The notes beneath the pieces were generated by a model. That model searched no databases. It was given only the letters and a program-made list of their open reading frames with translations, and had not been told where the DNA came from. A DNA stretch of 64,000 nt from assembly GCF_001693385.1 (NCBI RefSeq), contig NZ_CP016428.1:4402001-4466000 (forward strand). Reading direction: 5' to 3'. The position numbers and the translations under genes are program-made. The stretch comes from Bradyrhizobium icense. GTDB lineage: Bacteria; Pseudomonadota; Alphaproteobacteria; Rhizobiales; Xanthobacteraceae. Positions 42,478 to 53,441 of this stretch are shown here, piece after piece (positions within the stretch are counted from its first letter, which is position 1; each line of letters opens with the position of its first letter).

Positions 42478-42720
42478 TCAGTTTTTCTTCATGCCGTCTT
42501 CTTTTTTCATGCCGTCCTTCATCATCCCGTCGTGCTTCATGCCGTCCTTCTTCATCATCCCGTCCTCCTTCTTCATGGCGTCCTTGGACATGGACTCCTT
42601 CTTCATGCCGTCGCCTTTGCCCATTTTGTCCTGAGCGAAGGCAGCCGGCGCGAACGCGAGGCCGAGCGAAACGAGCGCGGCAGAAAGGCAGAGGCCGATA
42701 CGGGTCGTGGTGGTGGTCAT
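42478..42720 (-). CDS. Secreted MxKDx pentapeptide-repeat protein
   Basis: The 80-residue protein starts at ATG 42720, with AAGGA upstream. It has a signal peptide (LCLSAALVSLGLAFAPAAFA) and a mature part built almost wholly of pentapeptides M-x-K-[DE]-x (KKDGM, KKEDGM, KHDGM). This matches the penta_MxKDx repeat family. The role is unknown; Met/Lys/Asp-rich repeats of this sort could bind metal ions, which is speculative. Confidence 0.9.
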   Translation of the reverse strand: MTTTTTRIGLCLSAALVSLGLAFAPAAFAQDKMGKGDGMKKESMSKDAMKKEDGMMKKDGMKHDGMMKDGMKKEDGMKKN

Positions 42721-42856
42721 GGGATGGGCGTCCTTGGTTTGGGTTGGCTTCTCGAAAGCGACGTCTGCCGCTTCCCCAACGACGATGGCGCGACCGGGTT
42801 TGTTACCGACAACACCCCAGAGTTCAGCAATTCTCACGGTTAGTTGAAGCGGCAAT

Positions 42857-43576
42857 TCAAGGGGCTGACGCTCCGCGAGCGCCAAAGTCGGCCGTCGCAT
42901 CGGATATGCCCCCCACCACCTGCAACAGGTCGGTTCGCACCGCCTCTATATGCTGCTCCAGAAACCGGCAGGCCTTCTCGGTCTCCCGCATCCGACACAG
43001 TTCGATCAGGTGCGCGTGTTCTTTTTCGGCCTTCCCCATCGCTTTCGTATTTGAGAGCTGCAGGCGCGTGTAGCGATCGCTGGTTTGCAAGAGCGCCACC
43101 ACGATCGCCTTGGTACGCGGCCGCCGCGCGTGAACATACAGCGCCATATGGAAATCAGCATTGAGCTGGCCCCACTCGCTGATGTTGCCCGCCTGGATCG
43201 CCTTCTCAAACCGCTTCTGGATGTCGTCCAGCGCGGCAAAGTCTCGTTCCGTAAAATGCGGCGCCGACTGGGCCAAGAGTCGCGGCTCCATGATCCCTCG
43301 GAGATCGAACACGTCGTTGATTTCGTCCAGCGACAACTCCGAAACGATCGCGCCCTTTTGCGGGACGATGCGCACCAGCCCCTCCGCCTCGAGCTGAAAC
43401 AGCGCTTCGCGCACCGGAATGCGGCTGACGCCGTAGGCCTCACCCAGCGCATCCTGCCGCAGTTGTGAGCCGGCCGGATAAGTCCCGTCGAGAATGGACT
43501 GCCTGAGCTGGTCGACGATCGCAGCCGACAGCGTCCGGTGCTTCAGAGGGACTTTCATCTGATCTTCCGTCGTCAT
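42857..43576 (-). CDS. GntR/FadR-type regulator (FCD domain)
   Basis: The 239-residue protein starts at ATG 43576, with AAAGG eight bases upstream. It has an N-terminal winged helix (GTYPAGSQLRQDALGEAYGV, then SRIPVREALFQLEAEGLV) and a C-terminal FCD ligand domain (DLRGIMEPRLLAQSAPHFTE, then DFHMALYVHA and HAHLIELC). It is divergent from the TRAP operon and faces a perfect palindromic operator, so it probably represses that operon until a substrate-derived acid binds. Confidence 0.9.
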   Translation of the reverse strand: MTTEDQMKVPLKHRTLSAAIVDQLRQSILDGTYPAGSQLRQDALGEAYGVSRIPVREALFQLEAEGLVRIVPQKGAIVSELSLDEINDVFDLRGIMEPRLLAQSAPHFTERDFAALDDIQKRFEKAIQAGNISEWGQLNADFHMALYVHARRPRTKAIVVALLQTSDRYTRLQLSNTKAMGKAEKEHAHLIELCRMRETEKACRFLEQHIEAVRTDLLQVVGGISDATADFGARGASAP

Positions 43577-43671
43577 CGCCGGCCTTTCGGATCGAGGCGG
43601 CCCTGTTTCGCACGTTGACGTGGTCCCGCCCCAGCAAAAGCCGAAGCGCCCCACAATCTCCATTTGACAAG

Positions 43672-43690
43672 ATTGTATAAATTATACAAT
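43672..43690. promoter_or_regulatory. Perfect 19-bp palindromic operator of the TRAP operon
   Basis: ATTGTATAAATTATACAAT: 9-bp arms around a central A. FadR/FCD-class GntR regulators commonly bind T-G-T-A-T/A-C-A type palindromes. It lies between the divergent GntR gene and dctQ, 43 bases before the latter. A TTGACA at 43664-43669 with TACAAT at 43685-43690 (15-base spacing) is a possible promoter that the site would occlude. Confidence 0.85.
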
Positions 43691-43732
43691 TTCGAATGGC
43701 ACGAGAAATCTTGATGGGTAGCGGGACTCTTT

Positions 43733-44356
43733 ATGATCGAGCAGGCGATTGCGGATGCGCCGGCGCTCAGCGCCCGGGGGGTCGTTGTCAGGGCTTCGAG
43801 TCTCCTGCTCGCTTTCGAGCGCATCGCCTTGATGGGACTGATGTATCTGCTGACGGCTCTGATCATGGTGAACGTCGTCACCCGCTATTCGCACTTCCCG
43901 ATCTACTGGATCGATGAATCGGCGGTCTATTGCGTGGTCTGGCTGACCTTTATCGGCGCCTCTGCGATGACGCGGCTCAGGCTCGATTTCGCCGTCACCA
44001 TGATGACCGAGCGACTCTCGGCGCGGAATCAGAAGTTCGCGAGGATCGTCGCGACGGGCATGGTCGTCGTGTTCGGCGTGGCGCTGATCATCACCTGCTT
44101 CCTCTGGATGGATCCGATCGGGCTTGCCCGCGCCGGCTTCGACGCGCGCAAGCTTGCCGCCGAGACGTTCAATTTCCTCTACACCGAGCGCACCCAAACG
44201 CTGAACTGGCCGACCTGGGTGCTCTATCTGACGCTGCCGATCTTCGCGGTCTCCATGACCATTCATGGCCTGGCAAACCTGCTCGAAGATCTCGAACTGG
44301 TGCCACGGACACCGCCCAAAGGCTTTCAGCTCTCCGAGCTCGACGGGGTCAACTAG
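43733..44356 (+). CDS. TRAP transporter small permease (DctQ)
   Basis: The 207-residue protein has four membrane helices and the DctQ pattern: ALIMVNVVTRYSHFPIYWID, then ESAVYCVVWLTFIGASAMTR and WVLYLTLPIFAVSMTIHGLA. It pairs with DctM in a sodium-driven high-affinity importer of organic acids. The stop shares one base with the GTG start of the large permease. Confidence 0.92.
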   Translation: MIEQAIADAPALSARGVVVRASSLLLAFERIALMGLMYLLTALIMVNVVTRYSHFPIYWIDESAVYCVVWLTFIGASAMTRLRLDFAVTMMTERLSARNQKFARIVATGMVVVFGVALIITCFLWMDPIGLARAGFDARKLAAETFNFLYTERTQTLNWPTWVLYLTLPIFAVSMTIHGLANLLEDLELVPRTPPKGFQLSELDGVN

Positions 44357-45621
44357 TGATCACGTCAGCCGCCTTCATCGCGATCATGCTGGTCGGGGTA
44401 CCGATCGGCCTCTGCCTCTGCCTTGCCGGGTTCGTCTACATCATCGCGTCAGGCAATCCGGTTCTGTTTCAGTCCTACCCGCTGCAGCTTTTCGGCGGCG
44501 TCGACAGTTACGGCCTGATCGCCATCCCGCTGTTCATCCTGATCGGCGAAATCATGAACGGGGGCGGCATTACGCGGCGCATCGTCGACATGGCGATGGC
44601 CTTTGTCGGCTCGCTGAAGGGCGGACTCGCCTACGTCAACATCCTCGCCAACATGTTCATCTCCTCCATCCTCGGCTCCGCGACCGCGCAGGTCGCGATC
44701 ATGGCGCAGATCATGGTGCCGGAGATGGAGAAGAAGGGCTACGACAAGACCTTTGCGGCTGGGCTAACCGCCTATGGCGGCATGCTCGGGCCGATCATTC
44801 CACCGTCAGTGATGTTCGTCGTCTACAGCGTGCTGGCGCAAGTATCGGTCAGCGACATGCTGATTGCCGGCATCGTGCCGGGCGTGATCCTGACGGTAAT
44901 GTTCTGCATCGTCATCGCCCTGATGGGGTACATCTACAACTATCCCAAGGCCGACTATCAGACGCCGCGGCAGCGGGTCGCGACGATCCTGCGGACGTCG
45001 CCGACGTTGTTAATCCCTATCGTCATCGTTGGCAGCATTCTCGGTGGACTCGCCAACGCAACGGAGTCCGCGGCCGTCGGCGCAGTAGCCGCCGCTCTCG
45101 TCGGAAAATTCTGGACCAAGGAGTTCAGGTTTTCGCAGCTCCCACAGATGATGCTGCGCGCGGGGATCTACTCGGCCATCGTGCTGTTCCTGGTCGCGGC
45201 GGCGGCCGTGTTCTCCTGGGTGCTGGTGTTCGGCAAGGTGCCGCAGGAGACCGCCGCATGGATCCAGTCGGTCGCCAAGGATCCCGTCAGCTTCATGCTG
45301 CTTTGCAACGTGATCCTGCTGGTGATCGGCACGGTCATCGACGGCATTCCCGGCCTGATCATGACGGTGCCGATCCTGCTGCCGGTCGCGACCGAGGTCT
45401 ATCATATCGACCCGCGTCAGTTCGGCGTGGTCGTGGTGATCAACCTGGTGCTTGGATTGCTGTCGCCTCCGGTCGGTCTCTGCTTCTTCGTTGCCGCCGC
45501 CGTCACCGGCGCCAAGCCCGGCAAGATGTTCATGGTGACGCTGCCGCTGTTCGGCATCTCCTGCATCCTGCTGGTGCTGCTCTCGATTTATCCCTCCCTT
45601 TCCCTCGTCCTCATCAAGTAG
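44356..45621 (+). CDS. TRAP transporter large permease (DctM)
   Basis: The 421-residue protein starts at GTG (44356), overlapping the DctQ stop TAG by one base. About twelve helices and the DctM signatures are present: GSATAQVAIMAQIMVPEMEK, TAYGGMLGPIIPPSVMFVVY, GLANATESAAVGAVAAALVG and VINLVLGLLSPPVGLCFFV. It forms the transport channel with DctQ. Confidence 0.94.
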   Translation: MITSAAFIAIMLVGVPIGLCLCLAGFVYIIASGNPVLFQSYPLQLFGGVDSYGLIAIPLFILIGEIMNGGGITRRIVDMAMAFVGSLKGGLAYVNILANMFISSILGSATAQVAIMAQIMVPEMEKKGYDKTFAAGLTAYGGMLGPIIPPSVMFVVYSVLAQVSVSDMLIAGIVPGVILTVMFCIVIALMGYIYNYPKADYQTPRQRVATILRTSPTLLIPIVIVGSILGGLANATESAAVGAVAAALVGKFWTKEFRFSQLPQMMLRAGIYSAIVLFLVAAAAVFSWVLVFGKVPQETAAWIQSVAKDPVSFMLLCNVILLVIGTVIDGIPGLIMTVPILLPVATEVYHIDPRQFGVVVVINLVLGLLSPPVGLCFFVAAAVTGAKPGKMFMVTLPLFGISCILLVLLSIYPSLSLVLIK

Positions 45622-45647
45622 GTCCAAACCCCTTAAGGAGCATTGTC

Positions 45648-46631
45648 ATGTCGCTTTCACGTCGCCGCTTCCTTGCCGCCAGCGCGGCCGTGCCGCTGTT
45701 CGCGCCGTCGCTGGCGCTGGCGCAAGCCAAGGAATTCCGCCTCGGCCTGATTACGCCCAATGGCCATTCCTGGAACAAGGCAGCGCTAAAACTCGGCGAC
45801 GACCTCAAGGCAGCGACCAATGGCCGCCTGACCATGACGGTCTTCCACTCCGGCCAGCTCGGCAACGAGCCGGCCATGATGCAGCAATTGCAGTCGGGCG
45901 CGCTCGACATGGGCTTCATCCAGGCGGCCGAGCTCGGCTCGCGCGTGCCGCATATCGCGGCGATCAACGCGCCCTACATCGTCCGCTCGACGCCATCGGT
46001 CGCAAAGTTCGTCCGGCATCCGGCCGCGATCAAGCTGTTCGAGGTGCTGCCGCAGGAAACCGGCACGATCGGCCTCGGCTGGGGCATCACCGGCATGCGT
46101 GCCATCTTCTCGTCGAAGGATTTGACTGGTCTGCCCGATATCAAGGGCATGAAGCTGCGCATCAACCCGACGCCGGTCTACCGCGATTTCTATTCGTCGC
46201 TGGGCGCAGCACCGACACCGATCCCCACGCCCCAGGTGTTCGATGCGATGGCGAACGGCCAGGTCGACGGCCTCGAGGCGGATCTGGAGTTCTCCTGGAA
46301 CCAGCGCTTCGACAAGGTCTCAAAGGTCATCCTGCAGATGAACGCCGTCTTCATGCCAATGGCAGCCATCGTCTCCGGCCGCGTCTGGCAATCGCTGCCG
46401 GCAGCCGACCGGGAGCTGATCACCAAAACCGTCAAGTCCACGCTCGACGCGCAAATCGATGAATTGGCCGGCAATGAGCCGAAGCTGATCGAGAACTTCA
46501 AGAACGCGCCGATCCCGATCCGCCAGGTCCCGGCCGGCGATACCGAAGCGGTCATTGCCGAGTTCGACAAGATCTGGCTGCCCAAGGCCCCCGTCCTCGC
46601 CGAACTGCGAAAAGTCGGCGCGACGCTCTGA
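45648..46631 (+). CDS. TRAP transporter substrate-binding protein (DctP)
   Basis: The 327-residue protein starts at ATG 45648, after AAGGAG. It has a Tat-type signal (SRRRFLAASAAVPLFAPSLA) and the DctP fold: PNGHSWNKAALKLGDDLKAA, LQSGALDMGFIQAAELGSRV, then the conserved Arg in MKLRINPTPVYRDFYSSLGA that contacts the substrate carboxylate, and QVFDAMANGQVDGLEADLEF. The ligand is probably a monocarboxylic acid; it cannot be named. Confidence 0.93.
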   Translation: MSLSRRRFLAASAAVPLFAPSLALAQAKEFRLGLITPNGHSWNKAALKLGDDLKAATNGRLTMTVFHSGQLGNEPAMMQQLQSGALDMGFIQAAELGSRVPHIAAINAPYIVRSTPSVAKFVRHPAAIKLFEVLPQETGTIGLGWGITGMRAIFSSKDLTGLPDIKGMKLRINPTPVYRDFYSSLGAAPTPIPTPQVFDAMANGQVDGLEADLEFSWNQRFDKVSKVILQMNAVFMPMAAIVSGRVWQSLPAADRELITKTVKSTLDAQIDELAGNEPKLIENFKNAPIPIRQVPAGDTEAVIAEFDKIWLPKAPVLAELRKVGATL

Positions 46632-46657
46632 TCCCACCCATCGTCTTCAAGCCAAAG

Positions 46658-46683
46658 CCCGGCGGATGCGTCAATCCGCCGGG
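46658..46683 (+). promoter_or_regulatory. Intercistronic stem-loop between dctP and the DapA-like gene
   Basis: CCCGGCGGAT (46658-46667) pairs perfectly with ATCCGCCGGG (46674-46683) around a 6-base loop. It has no T-tract. Hairpins after binding-protein genes often protect the upstream mRNA and lower expression of the following gene. Confidence 0.75.
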
Positions 46684-46704
46684 ACAATCCCAATGGAGCC
46701 AACA

Positions 46705-47631
46705 ATGAGCCCACGTATTTCCTGGGAAGGCGTCTTCCCGGCCGTCACCACGCAATTCAATGACGACCTCTCGCTCAATATCGATGCGACCGCGAAGGTC
46801 ATGGATGGTTTGATCCGCGACGGCGTTTCCGGATTGATCGTCTGCGGGTCCGTCGGCGAGAACACTTCGCTGGAGCGCAAGGAAAAGATCGCCATCATGG
46901 AGGCGGCCAGATCGGTCGCCGCCGGCCGCGTGCCCGTGTTGTGCGGCATTGCGGAGTTCACGACCGCCTTTGCCGTCGAAACCGCCAGGGAAGCGGCACG
47001 CGTCGGCATCGACGGCGTGATGGTGATGCCGGCGCTGGTCTATTCGTCCAAGCCGCATGAGACCGCCGCGCACTTCCGCGCGGTTGCGAGCGCGACCGAC
47101 CTGCCGGTCATGCTCTACAACAATCCGCCGATCTACAAGAACGACGTGACGCCGGACATTCTGGCCTCGCTCGCCGATGTCGAAACCGTCGTCTGCTTCA
47201 AGGATTCTTCCGGCGACACACGGCGGTTCATCGACACCCGCAACATGGTCGGCGACCGCTTTGTGCTGTTCGCCGGCCTCGACGACGTCATTGTCGAGAG
47301 CGTGGCGATGGGCGCCGTCGGCTGGGTCTCCGGCATGTCGAACGCCTTCCCGCGCGAAGGCGAGACGCTGTTTCGCCTCGCCAAAGCAGGACGCTATGCC
47401 GAGGCGATGCCGCTCTACGAATGGTTCATGCCGCTGTTGCACCTCGATGCGCGTCCGGATCTCGTCCAGTGCATCAAGCTTTGCGAGCACATCATGGGCC
47501 GGGGGACTGCGCTGACACGTCCGCCTCGGCTGGCGCTGCTGCCGCACGAGAAGGCAGAGGTCGAGGCCACCATGGCCAAGGCGCTGAAGAACAGGCCGGC
47601 GCTGCCGAATGTCGGCCTGAAGGCGGCGTAG
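46705..47631 (+). CDS. DapA-family lyase/aldolase (dihydrodipicolinate synthase superfamily)
   Basis: The 308-residue protein has a TIM barrel with GSVGENTSL near residue 47, Tyr138 in PVMLYNNPP and the Schiff-base Lys166 in VCFKDSSGDTRR. ATG 46705 has GGAG six bases upstream. True lysine-pathway DapA is usually housekeeping; this copy lies in a TRAP operon, so a catabolic pyruvate-forming or deaminating lyase acting on the imported acid is more likely. Confidence 0.87.
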   Translation: MSPRISWEGVFPAVTTQFNDDLSLNIDATAKVMDGLIRDGVSGLIVCGSVGENTSLERKEKIAIMEAARSVAAGRVPVLCGIAEFTTAFAVETAREAARVGIDGVMVMPALVYSSKPHETAAHFRAVASATDLPVMLYNNPPIYKNDVTPDILASLADVETVVCFKDSSGDTRRFIDTRNMVGDRFVLFAGLDDVIVESVAMGAVGWVSGMSNAFPREGETLFRLAKAGRYAEAMPLYEWFMPLLHLDARPDLVQCIKLCEHIMGRGTALTRPPRLALLPHEKAEVEATMAKALKNRPALPNVGLKAA

Positions 47632-47636
47632 GCGGC

Positions 47637-48545
47637 CTACTTCGCGGACCGCGCCTTTGCATTCAATGCCGCCGCGACCCGGCTGACCGGCGGACGGCCG
47701 ATCAGCCCACTGACGACATTGGTCGCGGCGACCAGCTTTGCCATGTCGACCCCGGTCGCAATGCCCATACCCTCGAGCATGTAGACCACATCCTCCGTCG
47801 CGACGTTGCCCGTCGCGCCGGGGGCGTAGGGACAGCCGCCGAGACCGCCGGCTGCGGAATCGATCACGCGGCAGCCCTCTTCCATCCCGGCGTAGAGATT
47901 GGCGAGCGCCTGGCCGTAGGTGTCGTGGAAATGCATGGCGAGATTGGCCATCGGCACATGGCCGGCGACCGCGCGCAAGAGCTGCCGCGCCTTCAAGGGC
48001 GTGCCGACACCGATGGTGTCGCCGAGCGAGATTTCATAGCAGCCGAGATCCCACAGTACTTTTGCGACATCGACCACTGCCTGTGGCTTGATTTCGCCCT
48101 CATAGGGGCAGCCGAGCACGGTGGAAATGTAGCCGCGCACCCGGACGCCATCGGCCTTGGCGCGGACCAGCACCGGCTTGAACCGCTCGATCGATTCCGC
48201 GATCGAGCAATTGATGTTGGCGCGTGAAAAACCTTCCGACGCAGCGGCGAACACTGCAATCAGCTTGGCGCCGGCGGCTTGTGAAGCTTCGTAGCCTTTT
48301 TCGTTCGGCACCAACACCGGCAGTTCGCAATCCGTATGATGGCTGACGCCGCGCAACACTTCGGCCGAGCCGACCATCTGCGGGATCGCCTTGGGTGACA
48401 CGAAGGCGCCAACCTCGACCGCCTTGAGCCCTGAGCCGATCAACGCCTCGACGAACGCGATCCGGTCAGCCACGCTGACCGGGGTTTTTTCGTTCTGCAG
48501 CCCGTCGCGCGGGCCGACCTCGACGATGTGAACACTGTCGCTCAT
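47637..48545 (-). CDS. mvaB: Hydroxymethylglutaryl-CoA lyase
   Basis: The 302-residue protein begins HIVEVGPRDGLQNEKTPV and carries the catalytic Cys loop GGLGGCPYAPGATGN and the metal-site AMHFHDTYGQALAN, all diagnostic. It splits HMG-CoA into acetoacetate and acetyl-CoA, the last step of leucine degradation. The start overlaps the mccA stop (ATGA). It converges on the DapA-like gene with a 5-bp gap. Confidence 0.95.
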   Translation of the reverse strand: MSDSVHIVEVGPRDGLQNEKTPVSVADRIAFVEALIGSGLKAVEVGAFVSPKAIPQMVGSAEVLRGVSHHTDCELPVLVPNEKGYEASQAAGAKLIAVFAAASEGFSRANINCSIAESIERFKPVLVRAKADGVRVRGYISTVLGCPYEGEIKPQAVVDVAKVLWDLGCYEISLGDTIGVGTPLKARQLLRAVAGHVPMANLAMHFHDTYGQALANLYAGMEEGCRVIDSAAGGLGGCPYAPGATGNVATEDVVYMLEGMGIATGVDMAKLVAATNVVSGLIGRPPVSRVAAALNAKARSAK

Positions 48546-50551
48546 AACACAGCCGCCGGTTCGACCTCGGCGAGTTCGACGCCCTCGCCGACGATATCAC
48601 CGACCTTGCATCTGATCTTCTTCAACACGCCTGCAAACGGTGCGCGCAGGGTCTGCTCCATCTTCATGACTTCCAGCGTCAGGATTGCCGCGCCCTTTTC
48701 CAGCGTCGCGCCTTCCTCGGCCAGCAACGCCACCACGGTCCCGGGCAGCGGCGCCACGATCTTGTCCTCGCCGACCAGTTCCTCCGTCTCGCCGCCGAAC
48801 GGATCGACCCAATGCAGGTCGAAGCGGCCGTTCCGGGTGCGGAGGTAAAGCTCATGGCCTTCGATCACGGCCGTGACGCGCGATTTTATGCCTTCGATTG
48901 TCAGATCAAAGCTGCCTTCCTCCGCGGGCGAGGTCGCGAAAACGAACTCGTGCTTGCCGATGGTAAGTTTCGACGGACCATTGCCATAGTGCAGCGTCAC
49001 CTTCTGTTCGGCGCCCTGCCCCTGACGGAACGAGAGCATCCGCTTCCGCTGGCCGACCGGCATCCAGCCAAACGTCTGCCAGGGCGAATGCGCTTGCTTC
49101 CGCGCGGCCTTCTGCTCATCGACAACGATTGCCGCTACCGCGGCACAAAGCTCGAAATCCCCTGCCGTTCCCGAGAACTCCGTCAGCTTCTTCAACTCGC
49201 GCTCGATGAAGCCGGTATCGATGGTATTGGCGCGCACCTGCGGGTGCGTCACCAGCGCGGACAGGAACGGAATGTTGGTGACGATGCCGCGGACGTCGGT
49301 CTCTTCCAGCCCGCGGTTCAGCCGCTCGATCGCTGCCTGACGGGTCGGCGCCCATGCAATGACCTTGGCGAGCATGGCGTCGTAGTATGGCGACACCGCA
49401 TCGCCATCGCGATAGCCGGCGTCGATCCGCAGGCCATCGACCGCCTCGGGCGTGCGCCAGGTCCTGATCCGGCCAACCGAAGGCATAAAATTCTTCTGCG
49501 GGTTTTCGGCATAAACCCGTGCCTCGATGGCGTGGCCGTTCAGCTTGATCTCGTCCTGCTTGAGCGGCAGCTTTTCGCCGAATGCCACCCGCAACTGCCA
49601 TTCCACCAGATCGACGCCGGTGATGAGCTCGGTCACGGGATGCTCGACCTGCAGGCGGGTGTTCATTTCGATGAAGAACACCTCCTTGCCGTCGGAGACG
49701 AATTCGATGGTGCCGGCGCCGACATAGTTGACCGCAGCCGCTGCCTTGCGCGCGGCCGCGCAGACCGCTTCGCGTTGCCTGGCGTCGAGCGTCGGCGATG
49801 GCGCCTCCTCGATCACCTTCTGGTGCCGCCGCTGCAGCGTGCATTCGCGCTCACAGAGCGAGAGCAGATTGCCGTGGCTGTCGCCGATGATCTGCACCTC
49901 GATATGCCGGGGGTTTTGCACGAATTTTTCGATCAGCATGCGGTCGTCACCGAACGCAGCCTTCGCTTCGCGCTTGGCGCTGACGATCGCAGCCGCCAGC
50001 TCTCCGGCCGAATTCACCACCCGCATGCCGCGCCCGCCGCCGCCGGCGGAAGCCTTGACCAGCACGGGGAAACCGATCTTCTCGGCGGCCTTCGCAAGCG
50101 TCGCGTCGTCCTGCGCCTCGCCGTGATAGCCGGGCACCAATGGCACGCCAGCCTTTTCCATCAGCGCTTTCGAGCCGGACTTCGAGCCCATCGCCGTCAT
50201 CATCTCGGCCGTGGGGCCCACGAACACCAGCCCGGCATTCAGGCAGGCTTGCGCGAACTCGGCATTTTCAGACAGAAAGCCGTAGCCGGGATGCACCGCC
50301 TCGGCGCCGGTCTGGCGCGCCGCTTCGATGACGCGCTCGACGTTGAGATAGCTGTCGCGCGCCCGCGCCGGCCCGAGCAGCACGGCCTCGTCGGCCATGG
50401 CGACATGCATGGCATCACGATCAGCCTCGGAGTAGACGGCGACGGTACGCAGGCCCATGGCCCGTGCGGAGCGGATCACACGGCAGGCGATCTCGCCGCG
50501 GTTGGCGATCAGGAGCGTGCGAAAACGCCGGTAAAGTTTCGAGCGGTCCAT
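48542..50551 (-). CDS. mccA: Methylcrotonyl-CoA carboxylase biotin-containing alpha subunit
   Basis: The 669-residue protein has a biotin carboxylase domain (LLIANRGEIACRVIRSARAM, VKASAGGGGRGMRVV, ERECTLQRRHQKVIEEAPSP, EMNTRLQVEHPVTE), a BT linker region, and a C-terminal biotinyl domain with EVMKMEQTLRAPFAG. The ATG at 50551 is preferred; a GTG at 50557 overlaps the mccB stop. Context with ivd, mccB and mvaB favours 3-methylcrotonyl-CoA over acetyl- or propionyl-CoA as substrate. Confidence 0.93.
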   Translation of the reverse strand: MDRSKLYRRFRTLLIANRGEIACRVIRSARAMGLRTVAVYSEADRDAMHVAMADEAVLLGPARARDSYLNVERVIEAARQTGAEAVHPGYGFLSENAEFAQACLNAGLVFVGPTAEMMTAMGSKSGSKALMEKAGVPLVPGYHGEAQDDATLAKAAEKIGFPVLVKASAGGGGRGMRVVNSAGELAAAIVSAKREAKAAFGDDRMLIEKFVQNPRHIEVQIIGDSHGNLLSLCERECTLQRRHQKVIEEAPSPTLDARQREAVCAAARKAAAAVNYVGAGTIEFVSDGKEVFFIEMNTRLQVEHPVTELITGVDLVEWQLRVAFGEKLPLKQDEIKLNGHAIEARVYAENPQKNFMPSVGRIRTWRTPEAVDGLRIDAGYRDGDAVSPYYDAMLAKVIAWAPTRQAAIERLNRGLEETDVRGIVTNIPFLSALVTHPQVRANTIDTGFIERELKKLTEFSGTAGDFELCAAVAAIVVDEQKAARKQAHSPWQTFGWMPVGQRKRMLSFRQGQGAEQKVTLHYGNGPSKLTIGKHEFVFATSPAEEGSFDLTIEGIKSRVTAVIEGHELYLRTRNGRFDLHWVDPFGGETEELVGEDKIVAPLPGTVVALLAEEGATLEKGAAILTLEVMKMEQTLRAPFAGVLKKIRCKVGDIVGEGVELAEVEPAAVL

Positions 50552-50553
50552 CG

Positions 50554-52158
50554 TCACATCCTGAACAAGCCAAACTTCGTGGGTTCAATCGGCGCGTTGG
50601 CCGCCGCCGACAAGCCGAGGCCGAGCACCAGTCGCGTGTCGGCAGGGTCGATGACGCCGTCGTCCCATAGCCGCGCGGTGGCGTAATAGGGATTGCCCTG
50701 GCTTTCATATTGCGCGCGGATGGGGCTGCGGAATTTTTCTTCCTCTTCCGCCGACCACGTCTCGCCCTTGGCCTCGATATTGTCGCGGCGGACCTGGCTC
50801 AGCACCATCGACGCCTGTTCGCCTCCCATCACCGAAATGCGGGCATTTGGCCACAACCAGAGAAAGCGCGGAGAGTAGGATCGCCCGCACATGCCGTAAT
50901 TGCCGGCGCCGTAGGAGCCGCCGATCACGACGGTGAATTTCGGCACGCCGGCGGTTGCCACCGCCGTCACCAGCTTGGCGCCATCGCGCGCGATGCCGCC
51001 GGCCTCGTATTTCTTGCCGACCATGAAGCCGGTGATGTTCTGCAGGAACACCAGCGGAATGTTGCGCTGGCAGCACAATTCGATGAAGTGCGCGCCCTTC
51101 AGCGAACTCTCGCTGAACAGGATGCCGTTGTTGGCGATGATGCCGACCGGGTAGCCCCAGATGTGGGCGAAGCCGCAAATCAGCGTCGTGCCGTAGAGCT
51201 TCTTGAACTCGTCGAACTCGGAGCCGTCGACGATCCGCGCGATGATGTCGTGGACGTCGAACGGTTTTCTGCCGTCGGCGGAGACGACGCCGTAGATTTC
51301 CTCGGCCGAAAACAACGGTTGCCGCGGTTCGCGCATGTTGAGCGCAGCGCGCGTCGGCTGCTTCAGGGTGGAGACGATGCGCCGGGCGATCCCGATCGCA
51401 TGGGCATCGTTCTGCGCATAGTGATCGGTGACGCCGGAATGCCTGGAATGCACGTCGGCGCCGCCGAGTTCTTCCGCCGTCACCACCTCGCCGGTCGCGG
51501 CCTTCACCAATGGCGGTCCGCCGAGGAAGATGGTGCCCTGGTTGCGCACGATGATGCTCTCGTCCGACATCGCAGGCACATACGCGCCGCCGGCGGTGCA
51601 GGAGCCCATCACGATCGCGATCTGCGGAATGCCCTGCGAGGACATCTGCGCCTGGTTGTAGAAGATGCGGCCGAAATGCCGCTCGTCCGGAAAGATCTCG
51701 TCCTGCATCGGCAGGAATGCGCCGCCGGAATCGACCATGTAGACGCAGGGCAGATTGTTCTGCCGCGCGATGTCCTGCGCCCGCAGATGCTTCTTCACGG
51801 TCATCGGGTAATAGGTGCCGCCCTTGATGGTGGCGTCGTTGGCGACGATGACGCATTCGCGGCCCGAGATGCGCCCCACCCCGGTAATGACGCTCGCAGA
51901 ATGGACGTCGCCGCCATAGAGACCGTTGGCCGCGAGCGGCGACAGTTCGAGAAAGGCGGTGCCGGGATCGACCAGGAGATCGACGCGCTCACGCGCCAGC
52001 ATTTTGCCGCGCGAGGTATGCCGCTTGCGCGACGCCTCGCCTCCACCGCCGGAAACCACCTTCAGCTTCTCCCGAAGCTCCGCCACCAGGCCGCGCATTA
52101 CGTCGGCATTGCGGGCAAACTCGGAGGATGTGGGATCGATGGTGGAATGAAGCGGCAT
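50554..52158 (-). CDS. mccB: Methylcrotonyl-CoA carboxylase beta subunit (carboxyltransferase)
   Basis: The 534-residue carboxyltransferase contains [80 protein letters not shown] and [20 protein letters not shown], the last typical of MccB. It forms the holoenzyme with MccA. The start codon at 52158 gives the usual N-terminus ([19 protein letters not shown]); a longer open frame upstream is the shadow of ivd sequence. Confidence 0.95.
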   Translation of the reverse strand: MPLHSTIDPTSSEFARNADVMRGLVAELREKLKVVSGGGGEASRKRHTSRGKMLARERVDLLVDPGTAFLELSPLAANGLYGGDVHSASVITGVGRISGRECVIVANDATIKGGTYYPMTVKKHLRAQDIARQNNLPCVYMVDSGGAFLPMQDEIFPDERHFGRIFYNQAQMSSQGIPQIAIVMGSCTAGGAYVPAMSDESIIVRNQGTIFLGGPPLVKAATGEVVTAEELGGADVHSRHSGVTDHYAQNDAHAIGIARRIVSTLKQPTRAALNMREPRQPLFSAEEIYGVVSADGRKPFDVHDIIARIVDGSEFDEFKKLYGTTLICGFAHIWGYPVGIIANNGILFSESSLKGAHFIELCCQRNIPLVFLQNITGFMVGKKYEAGGIARDGAKLVTAVATAGVPKFTVVIGGSYGAGNYGMCGRSYSPRFLWLWPNARISVMGGEQASMVLSQVRRDNIEAKGETWSAEEEEKFRSPIRAQYESQGNPYYATARLWDDGVIDPADTRLVLGLGLSAAANAPIEPTKFGLFRM

Positions 52159-52268
52159 GGTCGGTGTTTTCTTTGAATGCTCAGGAGCCGTTGAGATGGC
52201 TTCAGGACGGTCGGAACCGCACCTTCGGGGACGCGACAGCCTGTACCATCTTCGGCCGAATGTGAAGT

Positions 52269-53441
<1,173 letters not shown>

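Noticed and set aside
48812..52176. Long plus-strand open frames opposite mccA and mccB
   Set aside because: Typical antisense frames of high-GC coding sequence, rich in Arg, Asp, His and Gly, with no domain and no spacing to neighbours.
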